Shown: in pieces, positions 19,321 through 28,104 of the stretch
Layout of the letters: every line of letters begins with the position of its first letter
How positions within the stretch are numbered: position 1 is the stretch's first letter
From: Bradyrhizobium sp. 190
GTDB lineage: Bacteria > Pseudomonadota > Alphaproteobacteria > Rhizobiales > Xanthobacteraceae
Direction of reading: 5' to 3'
DNA: 64,000 nucleotides
Assembly: GCF_023073415.1 (NCBI RefSeq)
Contig: NZ_JADPJL010000052.1
Span: 1 to 64,000 of the forward strand
Translations under genes and position numbers: made by a program
Notes under the pieces: model-generated
Told to the model about the DNA's origin: nothing
Seen by the model: the letters and a program-made list of their open reading frames with translations, nothing else
The model's database searches: none

Positions 19321-19935
19321 ATGACACGATCGATCAACAGTACAAGCTTTCCAAACGCATTGCCAGAATGCGGCCAATTACGAACCAAGGGCTCGATGGA
19401 ACGACGCATCCCAATGGCGCTAGTGATAGCGGCAGCGCCGCACCTCGGTGAGTTGAAGCAAGTCATCGATCAATGCATCGATGGATCCCCGATTCATGTG
19501 ATTACGACCGAATTCAAGCACAGCGTGCTTCTGGCCATCGCACTTCTGCCGGATCTCATCCTCGTTGCGTCACCACCGACACGAGATGCATTGAAAACAT
19601 GTCAGCGCCTTCTTGAGAATAGCTCAACGAGAACTATTCCAATTTGCCTGATCGCGCTGGATACCGAAATGGTCAATGACGTCGCTTGTCTCTCTCTTAA
19701 GGCACCTACTAAACCGACAGCTGGCGAGCTCCCCTATCGGTTAAAAGCACGACGCGACAAGGGACTCTTCGCTGAGGATAATCATTCTGTGGCCCACGCC
19801 AAACGGCGGAAGCAACTGCTGAGCATTATTGACCTGCTTCGCAATGCGGAGGCAGAGATGGCAGAGCTAGACCTCGAAACGTCGGCGATGCTATTGGGAG
19901 CGGCGATGGCCGACGTAGCTCAACATTTGGAGTAG
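19321..19935 (+). CDS. Orphan hypothetical protein with a receiver-like domain
   Basis: ATG 19321 follows AAGGAGGGGCCGCAC, a strong ribosome binding site, and gives 204 residues; the frame is open further upstream but without a signal. Residues about 30-115 (MALVIAAAPHLGELKQVIDQ, HSVLLAIALLPDLILVASPP, STRTIPICLIALD) have the alternating strand-helix pattern of a response-regulator receiver. However, the phospho-acceptor Asp at the end of strand 3 is replaced by LVASPP. The C-terminal 45 residues (LSIIDLLRNAEAEMAELDLE) are helical and may be a dimerising or adaptor segment. There is no kinase and no output HTH. The function is unknown, and the receiver reading is tentative. Confidence 0.55.
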   Translation: MTRSINSTSFPNALPECGQLRTKGSMERRIPMALVIAAAPHLGELKQVIDQCIDGSPIHVITTEFKHSVLLAIALLPDLILVASPPTRDALKTCQRLLENSSTRTIPICLIALDTEMVNDVACLSLKAPTKPTAGELPYRLKARRDKGLFAEDNHSVAHAKRRKQLLSIIDLLRNAEAEMAELDLETSAMLLGAAMADVAQHLE

Positions 19936-20494
19936 CGCGGCGGCGGACGCGATATCTCTGGAAACGACTACAGTCGATGGGCACACTGACTTGAAGTTCA
20001 CACAGGTCGCTCGTCAACTTTGGTGCAAGTGTCGAGCGGATCCGTAGCCCATCAACTGAGCCTAGTAGCGATTCCCTCCGCGACGCGCCAAATGGCCGTT
20101 CCAGGGAGACGACGCGATTGGCAAATTTTACATTCTGTCGTACCGTTCAAGAGAGGTCCTCGCGAGCGTTGAAGACGGCTGGCCGACCTAACCAATAGGC
20201 TCTTTGTAGTTTGAGGTATTGCCGACAATGTTGGTCGACAAGAGCACCCCCGAACGATTTCACTTCTCGGCTCACAGTAATGTTCGATAGCGGATTGCCG
20301 ACCTAACTTCTTGCCAGCGCGGGCAGCCGCAAGGGTGTCGAGCAGTGTCAGATTCGGCTGAGGCTGGAACATGAACTGAAGCCACGAGCCGGTGGAGCTT
20401 TGCGCCCGACTGGGAGTTGATGCATCGAGATTATGCCGCTTCACCGCGACAAGGGGTACCTCGGGGGATGATTACGGGTCGAGATCAGGCTCTT
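19936..20494. other. Non-coding stretch
   Basis: I see no convincing gene between the receiver-like protein and the IS5-type remnant. The minus-strand frame 20052-20444 has no motif. Confidence 0.4.
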
Positions 20495-20701
20495 GAGGCC
20501 GTCGCGCCGCGGACGCGCCATCTTAAGCGAGTAACGGTGGACATCGCGGCTCAGAAGGCCATTTCTTCCAAACGACGCAGCTGCGGTGATCAGGGGCTCA
20601 ATCGCCTAAACCGCGAGCATGGCGCGCGGCTCCAGCGGTTGGATCTGCACATCGTCAATCGGGTTGCGATGATGAGCTCCCATTATAGCCAAGGTAAGTA
20701 G
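20495..20701 (+). pseudogene. IS5-type transposase internal fragment
   Basis: RHLKRVTVDIAAQKAIS, then GLNRLNREHGARL and IVNRVAMMSSHYSQ match the central block of the IS5-type transposases seen elsewhere here (DLNRVIVDTTVQPKN, KRAAMMAGPY). Only about 65 residues survive. No ends are visible. Confidence 0.6.
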
Positions 20702-21326
20702 CAGCACACGGGCCACCGTCAACAATAAAGCCTGCTGCCGAAATGCCGCCCTAGCCTGCCCCGTTCGCGAGATCGGCCGCAAGCTCGTCAGCCAGTCAAA
20801 TGGGGGACTGCATTCGAACTATCGCCGATTTGCGGAGCAACGATCAGCTACGTTGGACAGAAGCACTAGCGTCTCGCATCGGGTCAACTGTGCAGGGCGG
20901 GCAGCCAGGAAATCATTGTCGCCGAACTCGCAGTCCTTCATTAGCATCCCCTTTTCGCGCAACACCGTTCGGAAAATCAGACGTTTGATCAAGGTTGCGG
21001 ACCTTGAGCAGATGCTGCCTTTCGATCGTATCGTACAGAGTGAGCCGAATCAGCGCTGCCGTCACCCGTTGTCGCTACGAACTCTTGCAAGGTGCATCTG
21101 CTGAACGCAGTAGCTTCGGTCGACGATGAGAGTCGACCAATCTTCCCGGTGATGATGCGCCCCTTGCCTACTTGTTGAGGCTTCGGATTACGTAAAGGGA
21201 GTAGATTCTCCTAAGGGAGTCGCTAGCCATGGCACGCCCTGTATCAGGTTAGATCAAGTGGATGATCGGCAACGTCATGGCGAGGGTACTTGCCAAGGGC
21301 CCTTTTTCTCCCTTGAATTCTGGCCG
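20702..21326. other. Non-coding stretch
   Basis: No family-like frame was found in either strand across this 0.6 kb. It separates the IS5 scrap from the enoyl-CoA hydratase-like gene. Confidence 0.4.
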
Positions 21327-22079
21327 CTATCGTCGCAGAACCCGTGAAAAATGGGCCTGGGCGGAGTTGCTAAGGAACCCGTCTAAAAGAATACTGATCG
21401 CTCTCGGCGTCAGCTCCCGCAGCCCTGCGATGAAGGAACGGTTCACAGACTCTTTCGTTCGCCGATAACTGACTTCCGGATAGGCGCCAAGGATCGCAGC
21501 CCGAGAGATGGCCCTCTCGACGACCTCCTTCGTCTCAGCAATCTCATGGAAGAATTTGTGTTCTGCGGCCCATTCGACCGGCACAACCTCGGAACCGAAG
21601 ATAATGTCCGACATCGCCGCGCGCCCGACCGATTTCTCCAGCATGTAGGCCCCAATTGGGCAAGCCAGACCTTGCTTAAGTTCCCAGCCGAGCGCCTTGG
21701 TTGTTGGGGTTCCTACGCGCCAATCACAGCAAAGCGCCATCTCGAGTCCAGCGCCTATGGCGTATCCGTCCATTCCCGCTATGGTAGGTTTTGTCACGCT
21801 GAGAATCGCAACATAAAGCCCTATTATTCGGTCTAACAAGTCCTCAACGTCGGCCGACGTCTTAACTTCCCTTGCTTCGTTGAAATCATCACCGACGCAG
21901 AAAGAGCGGTGCACTCCACCAGTAAGGACCATCGCCTTCACTGCGGGTTCGTCCTGGACCAATCGACAAGTCTCGAAGATCCCTCGCTCAAGTTCTCGGT
22001 TGAGCGGGTTTAACGGCTTTTCTCGATTGAACTGCGCCACCAGGACGCCACCCCTCGTGTAAACGTTTAGCGCTGCCAT
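21327..22079 (-). CDS. Enoyl-CoA hydratase/isomerase family protein, paralogue 1
   Basis: The 250-residue crotonase-fold protein shows AMVLTGGVHRSFCVGDDFNE (first oxyanion strand, residues about 49-68). KPTIAGMDGYAIGAGLEMAL follows (second oxyanion loop, residues about 97-116), then CDWRVGTPTTK. The usual catalytic Glu near the third motif is not obvious (LEKSVGRAAMSDIIFGSEVV), so hydration is not certain; isomerase or hydrolase activity is possible. It is about 50 percent identical by eye to the 26885-27637 product and has the same length. It is divergent from the Ccr gene, from which it is separated by 0.8 kb. Confidence 0.85.
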   Translation of the reverse strand: MAALNVYTRGGVLVAQFNREKPLNPLNRELERGIFETCRLVQDEPAVKAMVLTGGVHRSFCVGDDFNEAREVKTSADVEDLLDRIIGLYVAILSVTKPTIAGMDGYAIGAGLEMALCCDWRVGTPTTKALGWELKQGLACPIGAYMLEKSVGRAAMSDIIFGSEVVPVEWAAEHKFFHEIAETKEVVERAISRAAILGAYPEVSYRRTKESVNRSFIAGLRELTPRAISILLDGFLSNSAQAHFSRVLRR

Positions 22080-22284
22080 GCACTTCTCCCATAAGTGTGA
22101 GCCGTCGTCGTTTCGGCTGCGGAACGGCTCAGCCTAAATCGTCATGCAACCTACTCAACTCTTACCGGAGCTGGTCTAATCACGTGTTTCTGGTCGCGGC
22201 GGCTCTTCTCGAATGCCTTCTAGGCTTATCGATCTTTTCGAGCCAAGACAACGATGAACTTCTCATTTTAGATGTCTTGATTCG

Positions 22285-22312
22285 TTGATAATTCTCTCGT
22301 TAGATGTATCTT
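22285..22312 (+). promoter_or_regulatory. Promoter-like module shared with the second hydratase gene
   Basis: TTGATA (22285-22290), a 16-base spacer and TATCTT (22307-22312) form a sigma-70-like promoter. Its spacer contains TTCTCTCGTTAGATGTAT, identical over 18 bases to the module at 26788-26805. A second TTAGATGT copy begins at 22268, 32 bases before the one in the spacer. It points towards the crotonyl-CoA reductase gene, with a leader of about 570 bases. Confidence 0.5.
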
Positions 22313-22892
22313 TGCTCTTCACCAATGGACGGGATTGATCGGTCAAAGAGCAATTCGCGATCAAGAATGGGCCCGCAGCGCTTAATTAGCAGGACGCGAC
22401 CGCGCGGAGCCTCTTGGGCCGCTCAGGGCCGCGCTGCCTCGGCAATAATCGGAGGAAGGATGTTCTGGATCGAGACACCCGAAGAAGCACCTGTATGCCT
22501 ATGCGCGGGGACCGTAGATACGGAAAGCTCTAGGCGAGAAGATATCGTGCGCCTGATTGCACGTGTCGCCCGATCGCTTCAAGCCCGAAATCAGCTTGCT
22601 TCGGCCTCTGGCCGATGCGGTAGGATTTGGAAGACCAATGGACACTCGTAGCACAGTAGCCGCACGGACAAGAAGCCATGCTCTAGGCAAGGCGCTTCGC
22701 GGCTCTTGTGACTTGCGGAGCTTGAGACGCCGGACGGCGATCTCCGCAGCTGACTGCAAAAGTCCTGCGGCCAAGTGGCCTCGTCCAACTGATCATATAG
22801 CGGCCGCAGGCGATCGCCTGACGTCCGTTGCGGAGAGCCGAGCGTGATGAACCGGCTTCGTTGCGCTTGTTAACATTTGACAGGAGGTACAC
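22313..22892. other. Long leader upstream of the crotonyl-CoA reductase gene
   Basis: No gene is recognised. The region would be transcribed if the promoter-like module at 22285 is used. AGGAGGTACAC at about 22881-22891 is the ribosome binding site. Confidence 0.4.
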
Positions 22893-24200
22893 ATGAGCGG
22901 AATCAATCAACAAGGTGACTATGATAGGTTAGTGGCAAGCTATGATCGGCCGATCGAGAAGGATCTTTATGAAATAGGGGAAATTCCGCCATTGGGTCAT
23001 GCACCGAAGCATATGTACGCTTGGGTGATACGCCGGGAGCGGCATGGGGATCCAGAAAATGCAATGCGACTGGAGGTAGTCGACACGCCCGTCCTAGGAC
23101 AAGAGGACGCCTTGGTTATGATTATGGCGGCAGGGGTAGGCTATAATGGTGTTTGGGCGTCCCTCGGGCAGCCAATTTCGCCGCTCGACCTGCACGGGCA
23201 CTCCCATCACATCGCAGGCTCCGATGCTGCGGGAATTGTTTGGGCGGTCGGTGATCGCGTTAAGAAATGGAAGGTGGGCGACGAGGTGGTTCTCCATTGC
23301 CATCAGGACGACGGCGATGATGTCGAGTGCAATGGCGGCGATCCCATGTTCTCACCTTCTCAGAGGATCTGGGGTTATGAAACTCCAGACGGATCCCTTG
23401 CGCAATTCGCACGCGTTCAATCGCGTCAGTTATTACCCCGGCCAACGCACCTAACTTGGGAGGAGAGCGCATGCTATGCGGGCACGCTGGCCACAGCATA
23501 CAGGATGTTGCTTGGTCACCGCCCACACGAAATCCGACCAGGCCAAAACGTTTTGGTGTGGGGTGCGGCTGGCGGGCTTGGCTCGATGGCAGTCCAACTC
23601 GTAACCGTGACGGGTGCCAACGCGATTGGCATCGTTTCCGATGAGTCGAAGCGTGATTACGTAATGTCATTGGGGGCCAAGGGCGTGATAAATCGGAGAG
23701 AGTTCGACTGTTGGCGTCGACTTCCCGAGATCCAGGAAACCGCTATATACAGCGAATACATGAAGGAGGTGCGCCGCTTCGGAAAGGCCATTTGGGAGAT
23801 CACAGGAAAGGGCAACGACGTCGATATTGTCTTCGAGCACCCTGGAGAAATGACATTTCCAGTGAGCTGCTATGTCGCGAAACGCGGCGGAATGGTCGTC
23901 TTCTGTGGTGGGACCTCAGGTTACTACCTTACGATGGATGCTCGCTTCATCTGGATGCGACAGAAAAGAATTCAGGGTAGCCACTTCGCGAATCCATATC
24001 AAGTGCGGGAAGCGAACCGGCTTGTTGTTGAACGGCGCATAGATCCCTGCTTGTCCGAAGTCTTCACGTGGGCCGAAATTCCGCGCGCTCACAGGAAAAT
24101 GTGGAAGAACCAGCACCAGCCTGGAAACATGGCGGTTCTTATCCAAGCAGGTGCGGCGCAGCCAGGAAGCATTCGTGCCGCGAGTTTGTCTCGGCCGTGA
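22893..24200 (+). CDS. ccr: Crotonyl-CoA carboxylase/reductase
   Basis: The 435-residue enzyme of the medium-chain dehydrogenase family reductively carboxylates crotonyl-CoA (or longer enoyl-CoAs) with NADPH and CO2. It supplies ethylmalonyl-CoA-type units. The NADPH-binding motif is VLVWGAAGGLGSMAVQLV (about residues 220-237). The residues known to hold CO2 in studied enzymes appear conserved: Asn85 in GYNGVW, Glu163 in WGYETPDG and His364 in GSHFANPY. GDEVVLHCHQDDGDD and DIVFEHPGEMTFPVS are also typical. The last dozen residues (GSIRAASLSRP) differ from the family, and an IS3 remnant begins right after, so the C-terminus may have been rebuilt by the insertion. Clear AGGAGG site upstream. 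Confidence 0.92.
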   Translation: MSGINQQGDYDRLVASYDRPIEKDLYEIGEIPPLGHAPKHMYAWVIRRERHGDPENAMRLEVVDTPVLGQEDALVMIMAAGVGYNGVWASLGQPISPLDLHGHSHHIAGSDAAGIVWAVGDRVKKWKVGDEVVLHCHQDDGDDVECNGGDPMFSPSQRIWGYETPDGSLAQFARVQSRQLLPRPTHLTWEESACYAGTLATAYRMLLGHRPHEIRPGQNVLVWGAAGGLGSMAVQLVTVTGANAIGIVSDESKRDYVMSLGAKGVINRREFDCWRRLPEIQETAIYSEYMKEVRRFGKAIWEITGKGNDVDIVFEHPGEMTFPVSCYVAKRGGMVVFCGGTSGYYLTMDARFIWMRQKRIQGSHFANPYQVREANRLVVERRIDPCLSEVFTWAEIPRAHRKMWKNQHQPGNMAVLIQAGAAQPGSIRAASLSRP

Positions 24201-24450
24201 TCGCCAGCCAGTTTCCTAGCTGCGTGGCTCAGGCTCGCATTGCCCTCGGATGCTGGCAGGCCAATTCCAATGATATACGACTACACTCGCAGCTAGGATG
24301 GAGAGCCCCGTCCGAGTTCGCGTTGACCTGCCACCCGCGCCGGGATCTGGCGCTGCGCTATGCCTAGGGCTCCGCGCCAGCTCCCGTCGCTACCACCGCG
24401 CGTCAGGGCAAACCCACCAGCCGGGGCGAACTCAGGACTAGATAAAACTT
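24201..24450 (+). pseudogene. IS3-family OrfB, C-terminal remnant
   Basis: The frame reads ASQFPSCVAQARIALGCWQA, then NDIRLHSQLGWRAPSEFAL, TCHPRRDLALRYA, a stop, and GSAPAPVATTARQGK. This is the C-terminal end of an IS3 (IS51/IS2-like) integrase, including the last RPHSQLGW motif. The N-terminal catalytic part is gone. It starts right behind the ccr stop codon. Confidence 0.75.
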
Positions 24451-24735
24451 TGGCTCTCTAACTAGAACTAGGGCGCCCACTGAGTAGGCGCAGCGAGATT
24501 CGCGGCGGCGAGTTGGAGGAATGCCAGTATGCTCGCGCCGAGCTTTTTGTATTGGTGGCGATCGGTAACCGCTTAACTTGTGAAGAGCGTTGCAAGTGGT
24601 TGCGCTCGCGATAGATATCTTTCGCCCGCTCTTGCGTCGATCATGTTCGGAAAGTTTTGAATAGCCTGCGCGCGTTGAGCTGCGATCTGAGGCAGTTCCG
24701 TCGTAGGGTTTGTTGGTGATCACCATCTGTGCCTC
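24451..24735. other. Short non-coding stretch before the IS3 element
   Basis: No gene was seen. The flank contains CCATCTGTGC at 24723-24732, which recurs at 26018-26027 on the other side of the IS3 element. Confidence 0.4.
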
Positions 24736-24822
24736 AGAGCCGGTTCCGGAAATCTGAACAAGGCGATAAGTGGAGTTTCTGCCTGACGGCGGGCAAGATT
24801 GGCCCGCGAATCAGGAGAGACT

Positions 24823-25131
24823 ATGAGCAGACGAGCACGCCGGAATCACTCACCGGCCTTCAAGGCGAAGGTGGCGCGGGCAGCCAACAAGGGCGACCGG
24901 ACGATAGCCCAACTGGCCGAGCACTTTGATGTCCACCCCAATCAGATTACGGCGTGGAAATCGCAGCTTGAGGGCAATGCTTCCGAGATTTTCGGACCCG
25001 GAGGCGGGCCGCCGGCCGCGCCTGCAGTCGATGTGAAGTCGCTGCATGCCAAGATCGGAGAGCTGACGCTGGAGAACGATTTTTTAGAAGGAGCGCTCAC
25101 CAAGGCGGGATTGCTGAGCGCAAAGCGATGA
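24823..25131 (+). CDS. IS3-family OrfA (transposase DNA-binding subunit)
   Basis: The 102-residue protein has an HTH at about residues 20-45 (TIAQLAEHFDVHPNQITAWK) and a C-terminal coiled segment with LHAKIGELTLENDFLEGAL, the leucine-zipper region used for assembly with OrfB. ATG 24823 follows CAGGAGAGACT. The end overlaps the OrfB start by four bases (ATGA), which is the usual place for -1 frameshifting in this family. It is intact, in contrast to OrfB. Confidence 0.88.
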   Translation: MSRRARRNHSPAFKAKVARAANKGDRTIAQLAEHFDVHPNQITAWKSQLEGNASEIFGPGGGPPAAPAVDVKSLHAKIGELTLENDFLEGALTKAGLLSAKR

Positions 25132-25954
25132 TCGACCGTGGACACGATCTGTCGATCACCAGGCAGACGGAAGTTTTGAAGATCAGCCGCGGCAGCGTTT
25201 ATTATCTGCCGCGCCCGGTGTCGTCCGCCGACCTCGCGATCATGCGGCATCGGATCGGCTGCACCTGGAGTTTCCCTTCGCCGGTTCGCGGATGTTGCGA
25301 GGCCTGCTGGCTTTGCAGGGATGCAAGATCGGCCGCCGGCATGTGAAGACGCTGATGCGGCGGATGGGGATAGAGGCGCTCTATCGCCGTCCGCGCACCA
25401 CCAAGCCCGAACCGGGCCACAAGATCTATCCGTATCTGCTGCGCGGCATGGAGATCACGCGCCCGAACCAGGTTTGGGCCATGGACATCACCTACATCCC
25501 GATGGCACGCGGCTTCGTGTATCTCGCTGTCGTCCTCGACTGGGCGACCCGCCGGGTTCTGTCGTGGCGGCTGTCGATCACGATGGAGGCGGCGTTCTGC
25601 GTCGAGACGCTGGAGGACGCCCTCGCTCGTCACGGCAAGCCCGAAATCTTCAATACCGACCAGGGCTCTCAGTTCACCGGCGCGGCCTTCACCGGCGCGC
25701 TCGCCAGCAACGGCATCGCCATCAGCATGGATGGCAAAGGAGCATGGCGGGACAACGTGTTCGTCGAGCGGCTGTGGCGCAGCGTCAAATACGAGGAGGT
25801 CTATCTGCGGGCCTACGAAACCGTTGGCGAGGCACGACATTCGATCGGCCGGTATCTCGACTTTTACAACGGCAGGCGTCCTCATTCGAGTCTTGACGAC
25901 ATAACCCCGGATCAAGCCTACTTCACCCAACCGCCATTCCGCTTGGCGGCCTAA
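25128..25954 (+). pseudogene. IS3-family OrfB integrase with one frameshift
   Basis: From 25128 the frame gives MIDRGHDLSITRQTEVLKIS, then ends early because one base was lost near 25255. The correct continuation is in the next frame from about 25260 to 25954. That part has all three catalytic acids: Asp in WAMDITYIPM, Asp in NTDQGSQFTG and Glu in VFVERLWRSVKYEEV. It ends with HSSLDDITPDQAYF. A single indel inactivates it, so the loss is recent. Confidence 0.85.
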
Positions 25955-26149
25955 CCCCGGCAGACGCTCCACTTATCGACGCGGAGATTCTGTTCAGACA
26001 AGCGGGACCGGCTCTCTCCATCTGTGCTTTAGCGATCCGTGCGCGAGTGGATTTTCATCGACAGCCCGCCGCGGCTTCGCGCCACAGAGCCGATGTCACT
26101 CTTTTTGGCGCTAGAGGTGTGTTGGTGGACGCGCACGATAGGGCTGCCT

Positions 26150-26411
26150 ACTCATCTGTAGCCTGCTCTGATGACTTGTGTCGGGGCGTTCATCCATCGG
26201 GTCCAGTCGCCCGGTTCACGCGATTGAAGTGGTTGTAAGCTGTTGTATAGAGACGGCAGCGCTCAGGCAGGTCCCGCAAGAACGCTCCCGTGTGCAGCAC
26301 CCCAGAGGTGCCGTTCACCGCCGGTCTTCCTTGCGCGTCCGTGCCTGATGTCCCTTCGAGAGAACAGGTTGAAATGGGGATGCACTGCAAATCCATCAAG
26401 TTGTAGCGCAT
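26150..26411 (-). pseudogene. IS5-family (IS427-like) transposase N-terminal remnant
   Basis: The frame contains AVNGTSGVLHTGAFLRDLPE followed by RCRLYTTAYNHFNR. This matches the start of IS427-type transposases (NGIFWVLRSGAPWRDLPERYG, YTTCYNRF). No catalytic part remains. It lies next to the right end of the IS3 element. Confidence 0.65.
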
Positions 26412-26779
26412 GACCGCTCCCCCAAACCATTGGGGATCAGCATTCGTCGCTTTGCGCTACTGTGTTGAGTAAACCATATAGACTCAGCACCCAATTTGGA
26501 TGGTCTCAGGCGATTTTCGCCGAGCCGCCCCACGACAACCAGCTCGCCCGTCGGCACTTCACGTGCTAATTCGCTCGCGAACTTGGTGTCAGCGGACGCC
26601 TCTTACCTTTCAGCGGACGGAAACAGGTCGGCGCCAGCCTAATTCTTAGGACGGGAGCAGACATGTACTTCGCGAACCTTATTCGGCACGACCTCTTGCC
26701 AATCGAGTAGCTGCGGATGCGCCGGATTAAGCAGCGCACGGGAGCGCGATGGCACTCTCACATTAGGTGTATTATTGTA
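26412..26779. other. Upstream region of the second hydratase gene
   Basis: No gene was found. TTAGGTGTATTA at 26763-26774 is a near copy of the TTAGATGTATTA at 26796-26807, 33 bases further on. Confidence 0.4.
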
Positions 26780-26808
26780 TTGATACGTTCTCTCGTTAGA
26801 TGTATTAA
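26780..26808 (+). promoter_or_regulatory. Sigma-70-like promoter of the second hydratase gene, with repeated motif
   Basis: TTGATA at 26780-26785 and TATTAA at 26803-26808 are separated by 17 bases, close to the consensus spacing. The spacer holds TTCTCTCGTTAGATG, shared with the module at 22285. The start codon of the hydratase is about 75 bases downstream. The direct repeat TTAG(A/G)TGTATTA upstream and within the promoter could be an operator pair. Confidence 0.55.
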
Positions 26809-26884
26809 TGTGATCCCGACTTCTGAGTTTCAATGCGGTGAGGTACCGCATCCTCGCAGATGCAAGCGACTGATTGGAGAAACC

Positions 26885-27637
26885 ATGGCAATTCTAGAAA
26901 CGGAAGCTCGAGGCGCGGTTCTGCTGGCGCGGTTCAACCACGCCAACGCTCATAATCCGATGAGTCTGGAACTCGAGAACGCCATTCGCTCCATATGCCA
27001 AGAGACAGACGACAACCCAGCTATACGGGCTTTAGTATTGACAGGGGGGAATGATCGATCTTTTTGCGCCGGTGGTGATTTTAAAGAGGTGGCCCAGTTT
27101 TCCGGACGGGCGGCGGTGGAGGCGTATATCGAAAGGGTGATTGATTTCTATTCTACGATACTCAAAGTCACTAAGCCGACGGTTGCGGCGGTCGGCGGAT
27201 ACGCAATAGGCCTCGGCTTTCAGCTCGCGCTATGTTGCGATTGGCGCGTCGGATCGCCGGGAACCAAGCTGCTTATGTGGGAATTGAAGCACGGAATAGC
27301 TTGTATAGTCGGCAGCTATATGCTGGAGAGTCTCGTGGGTCGAGCAGCAACATCTGATGTCATTTATGGGTGCGAGGCCGTGCCAATTTCGTGGGCGGCA
27401 GGCCACAAATTGATTCATGAGGTGGCTGATACGAGCAATCTCGTGGAGGTGGCTATCGCGCGAGCGCAGACTCTCAGTGAATTCCCGGAAATCACTTTCC
27501 GGCGAACGAAGGAGTCAGTGAATCAGCGGTTTATCGATGGCTTGCACGACATCGCGCTGGAAGCGAAGGAAGCACATGTTGCTGGTGTTGCGAGCAGAGC
27601 CTCCGAGAAACACCTAAAACGAGTGCTAAAGCACTAG
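26885..27637 (+). CDS. Enoyl-CoA hydratase/isomerase family protein, paralogue 2
   Basis: The 250-residue crotonase-fold protein has ALVLTGGNDRSFCAGGDFKE (residues about 48-67) and KPTVAAVGGYAIGLGFQLAL (about 97-116), the two oxyanion-hole elements, then CCDWRVGSPGTK. It resembles paralogue 1 throughout, including the C-terminal RRTKESVNQRFIDGL. The acidic catalytic residues of true enoyl-CoA hydratases are not evident. ATG 26885 follows TTGGAGAAACC; an upstream frame extension to 26717 runs through the promoter and is rejected. The shared promoter module links it to Ccr, suggesting a common pathway on CoA thioesters. Confidence 0.87.
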   Translation: MAILETEARGAVLLARFNHANAHNPMSLELENAIRSICQETDDNPAIRALVLTGGNDRSFCAGGDFKEVAQFSGRAAVEAYIERVIDFYSTILKVTKPTVAAVGGYAIGLGFQLALCCDWRVGSPGTKLLMWELKHGIACIVGSYMLESLVGRAATSDVIYGCEAVPISWAAGHKLIHEVADTSNLVEVAIARAQTLSEFPEITFRRTKESVNQRFIDGLHDIALEAKEAHVAGVASRASEKHLKRVLKH

Positions 27638-27702
27638 CCGAAGCAGCTGCAGAAAGGTCGTAACGCATGTTATCCCACAGGGATCCGAACCTGGCCGCGG
27701 TT

Positions 27703-28104
27703 CTATCGCCTTGGACTCGACTTCGATAGTTTTGCGACCAAGGAGACAATATCCGCTCGAGCATCCTCATCCTTGATCTTCATGAAAGCCGTGACAAGCT
27801 CCAGCACCTGTTTTGCCAACTTCCCCTTTTGCGCGCCGAGTGTCGTAGACAGATCGGAAAGTGGCGACCGTCGCAGCGATTCGCGTTTGTCAATTTCGTA
27901 GAAATGTGAAATGGGCGTGTTCAGTGCCCGGGCAATTTCGTAAAGCCGACTGGCCGGCACTCTACTTGTGCCATTCTCGTGCTTCTGCAGCTGCTGAAAA
28001 ACTATATCCAGCCGACTCGCGAGTTCCTTCTGACTGAGGCCGATTCGCTTTCGCTGAGTTCGAATGCGTTCGCCAATTCTCGCGTCAAGGACGTTGTATG
28101 CCAC
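27703..28104 (-). CDS. XRE-family transcriptional regulator
   Basis: The 133-residue protein has an N-terminal Cro/C1-type HTH at about residues 10-65 (IGERIRTQRKRIGLSQKELA, QQLQKHENGTSRVPASRLYE, IARALNTPISHFYE). The C-terminal helical part is about 55 residues (AKQVLELVTAFMKIKDEDAR). It is a DNA-binding repressor or activator of the short type common in Bradyrhizobium. It converges with the second hydratase gene, with 65 bases between the stops. Its target is unknown. Confidence 0.88.
   Translation of the reverse strand: MAYNVLDARIGERIRTQRKRIGLSQKELASRLDIVFQQLQKHENGTSRVPASRLYEIARALNTPISHFYEIDKRESLRRSPLSDLSTTLGAQKGKLAKQVLELVTAFMKIKDEDARADIVSLVAKLSKSSPRR

Larger units (their letters stand above)
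24736..26015 (+). mobile_element. IS3-family insertion sequence, complete ends
   Basis: The terminal repeats begin AGAGCCGGTTCCGGAAATCTG (left) and AGAGCCGGTCCCGCTTGTCTG (right, read inward), and the region up to the shared GATAAGTGGAG is paired. CTC on both sides (24733-24735 and 26016-26018) may be the 3-bp target duplication. The element carries an intact OrfA and a frameshifted OrfB. The truncated copy at 121-467 is the same element type. Confidence 0.8.

Noticed and set aside
24723..26027. CCATCTGTGC on both sides of the IS3 element as a long target duplication
   Set aside because: The two copies are at different distances from the IS ends and on non-matching sides of the CTC trinucleotide; IS3 duplications are 3-5 bp.
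26717..26884. An upstream extension of the second hydratase frame, adding 56 residues
   Set aside because: It runs through the promoter-like module; the paralogue and the family start at the residue corresponding to 26885, where a ribosome binding site is found.
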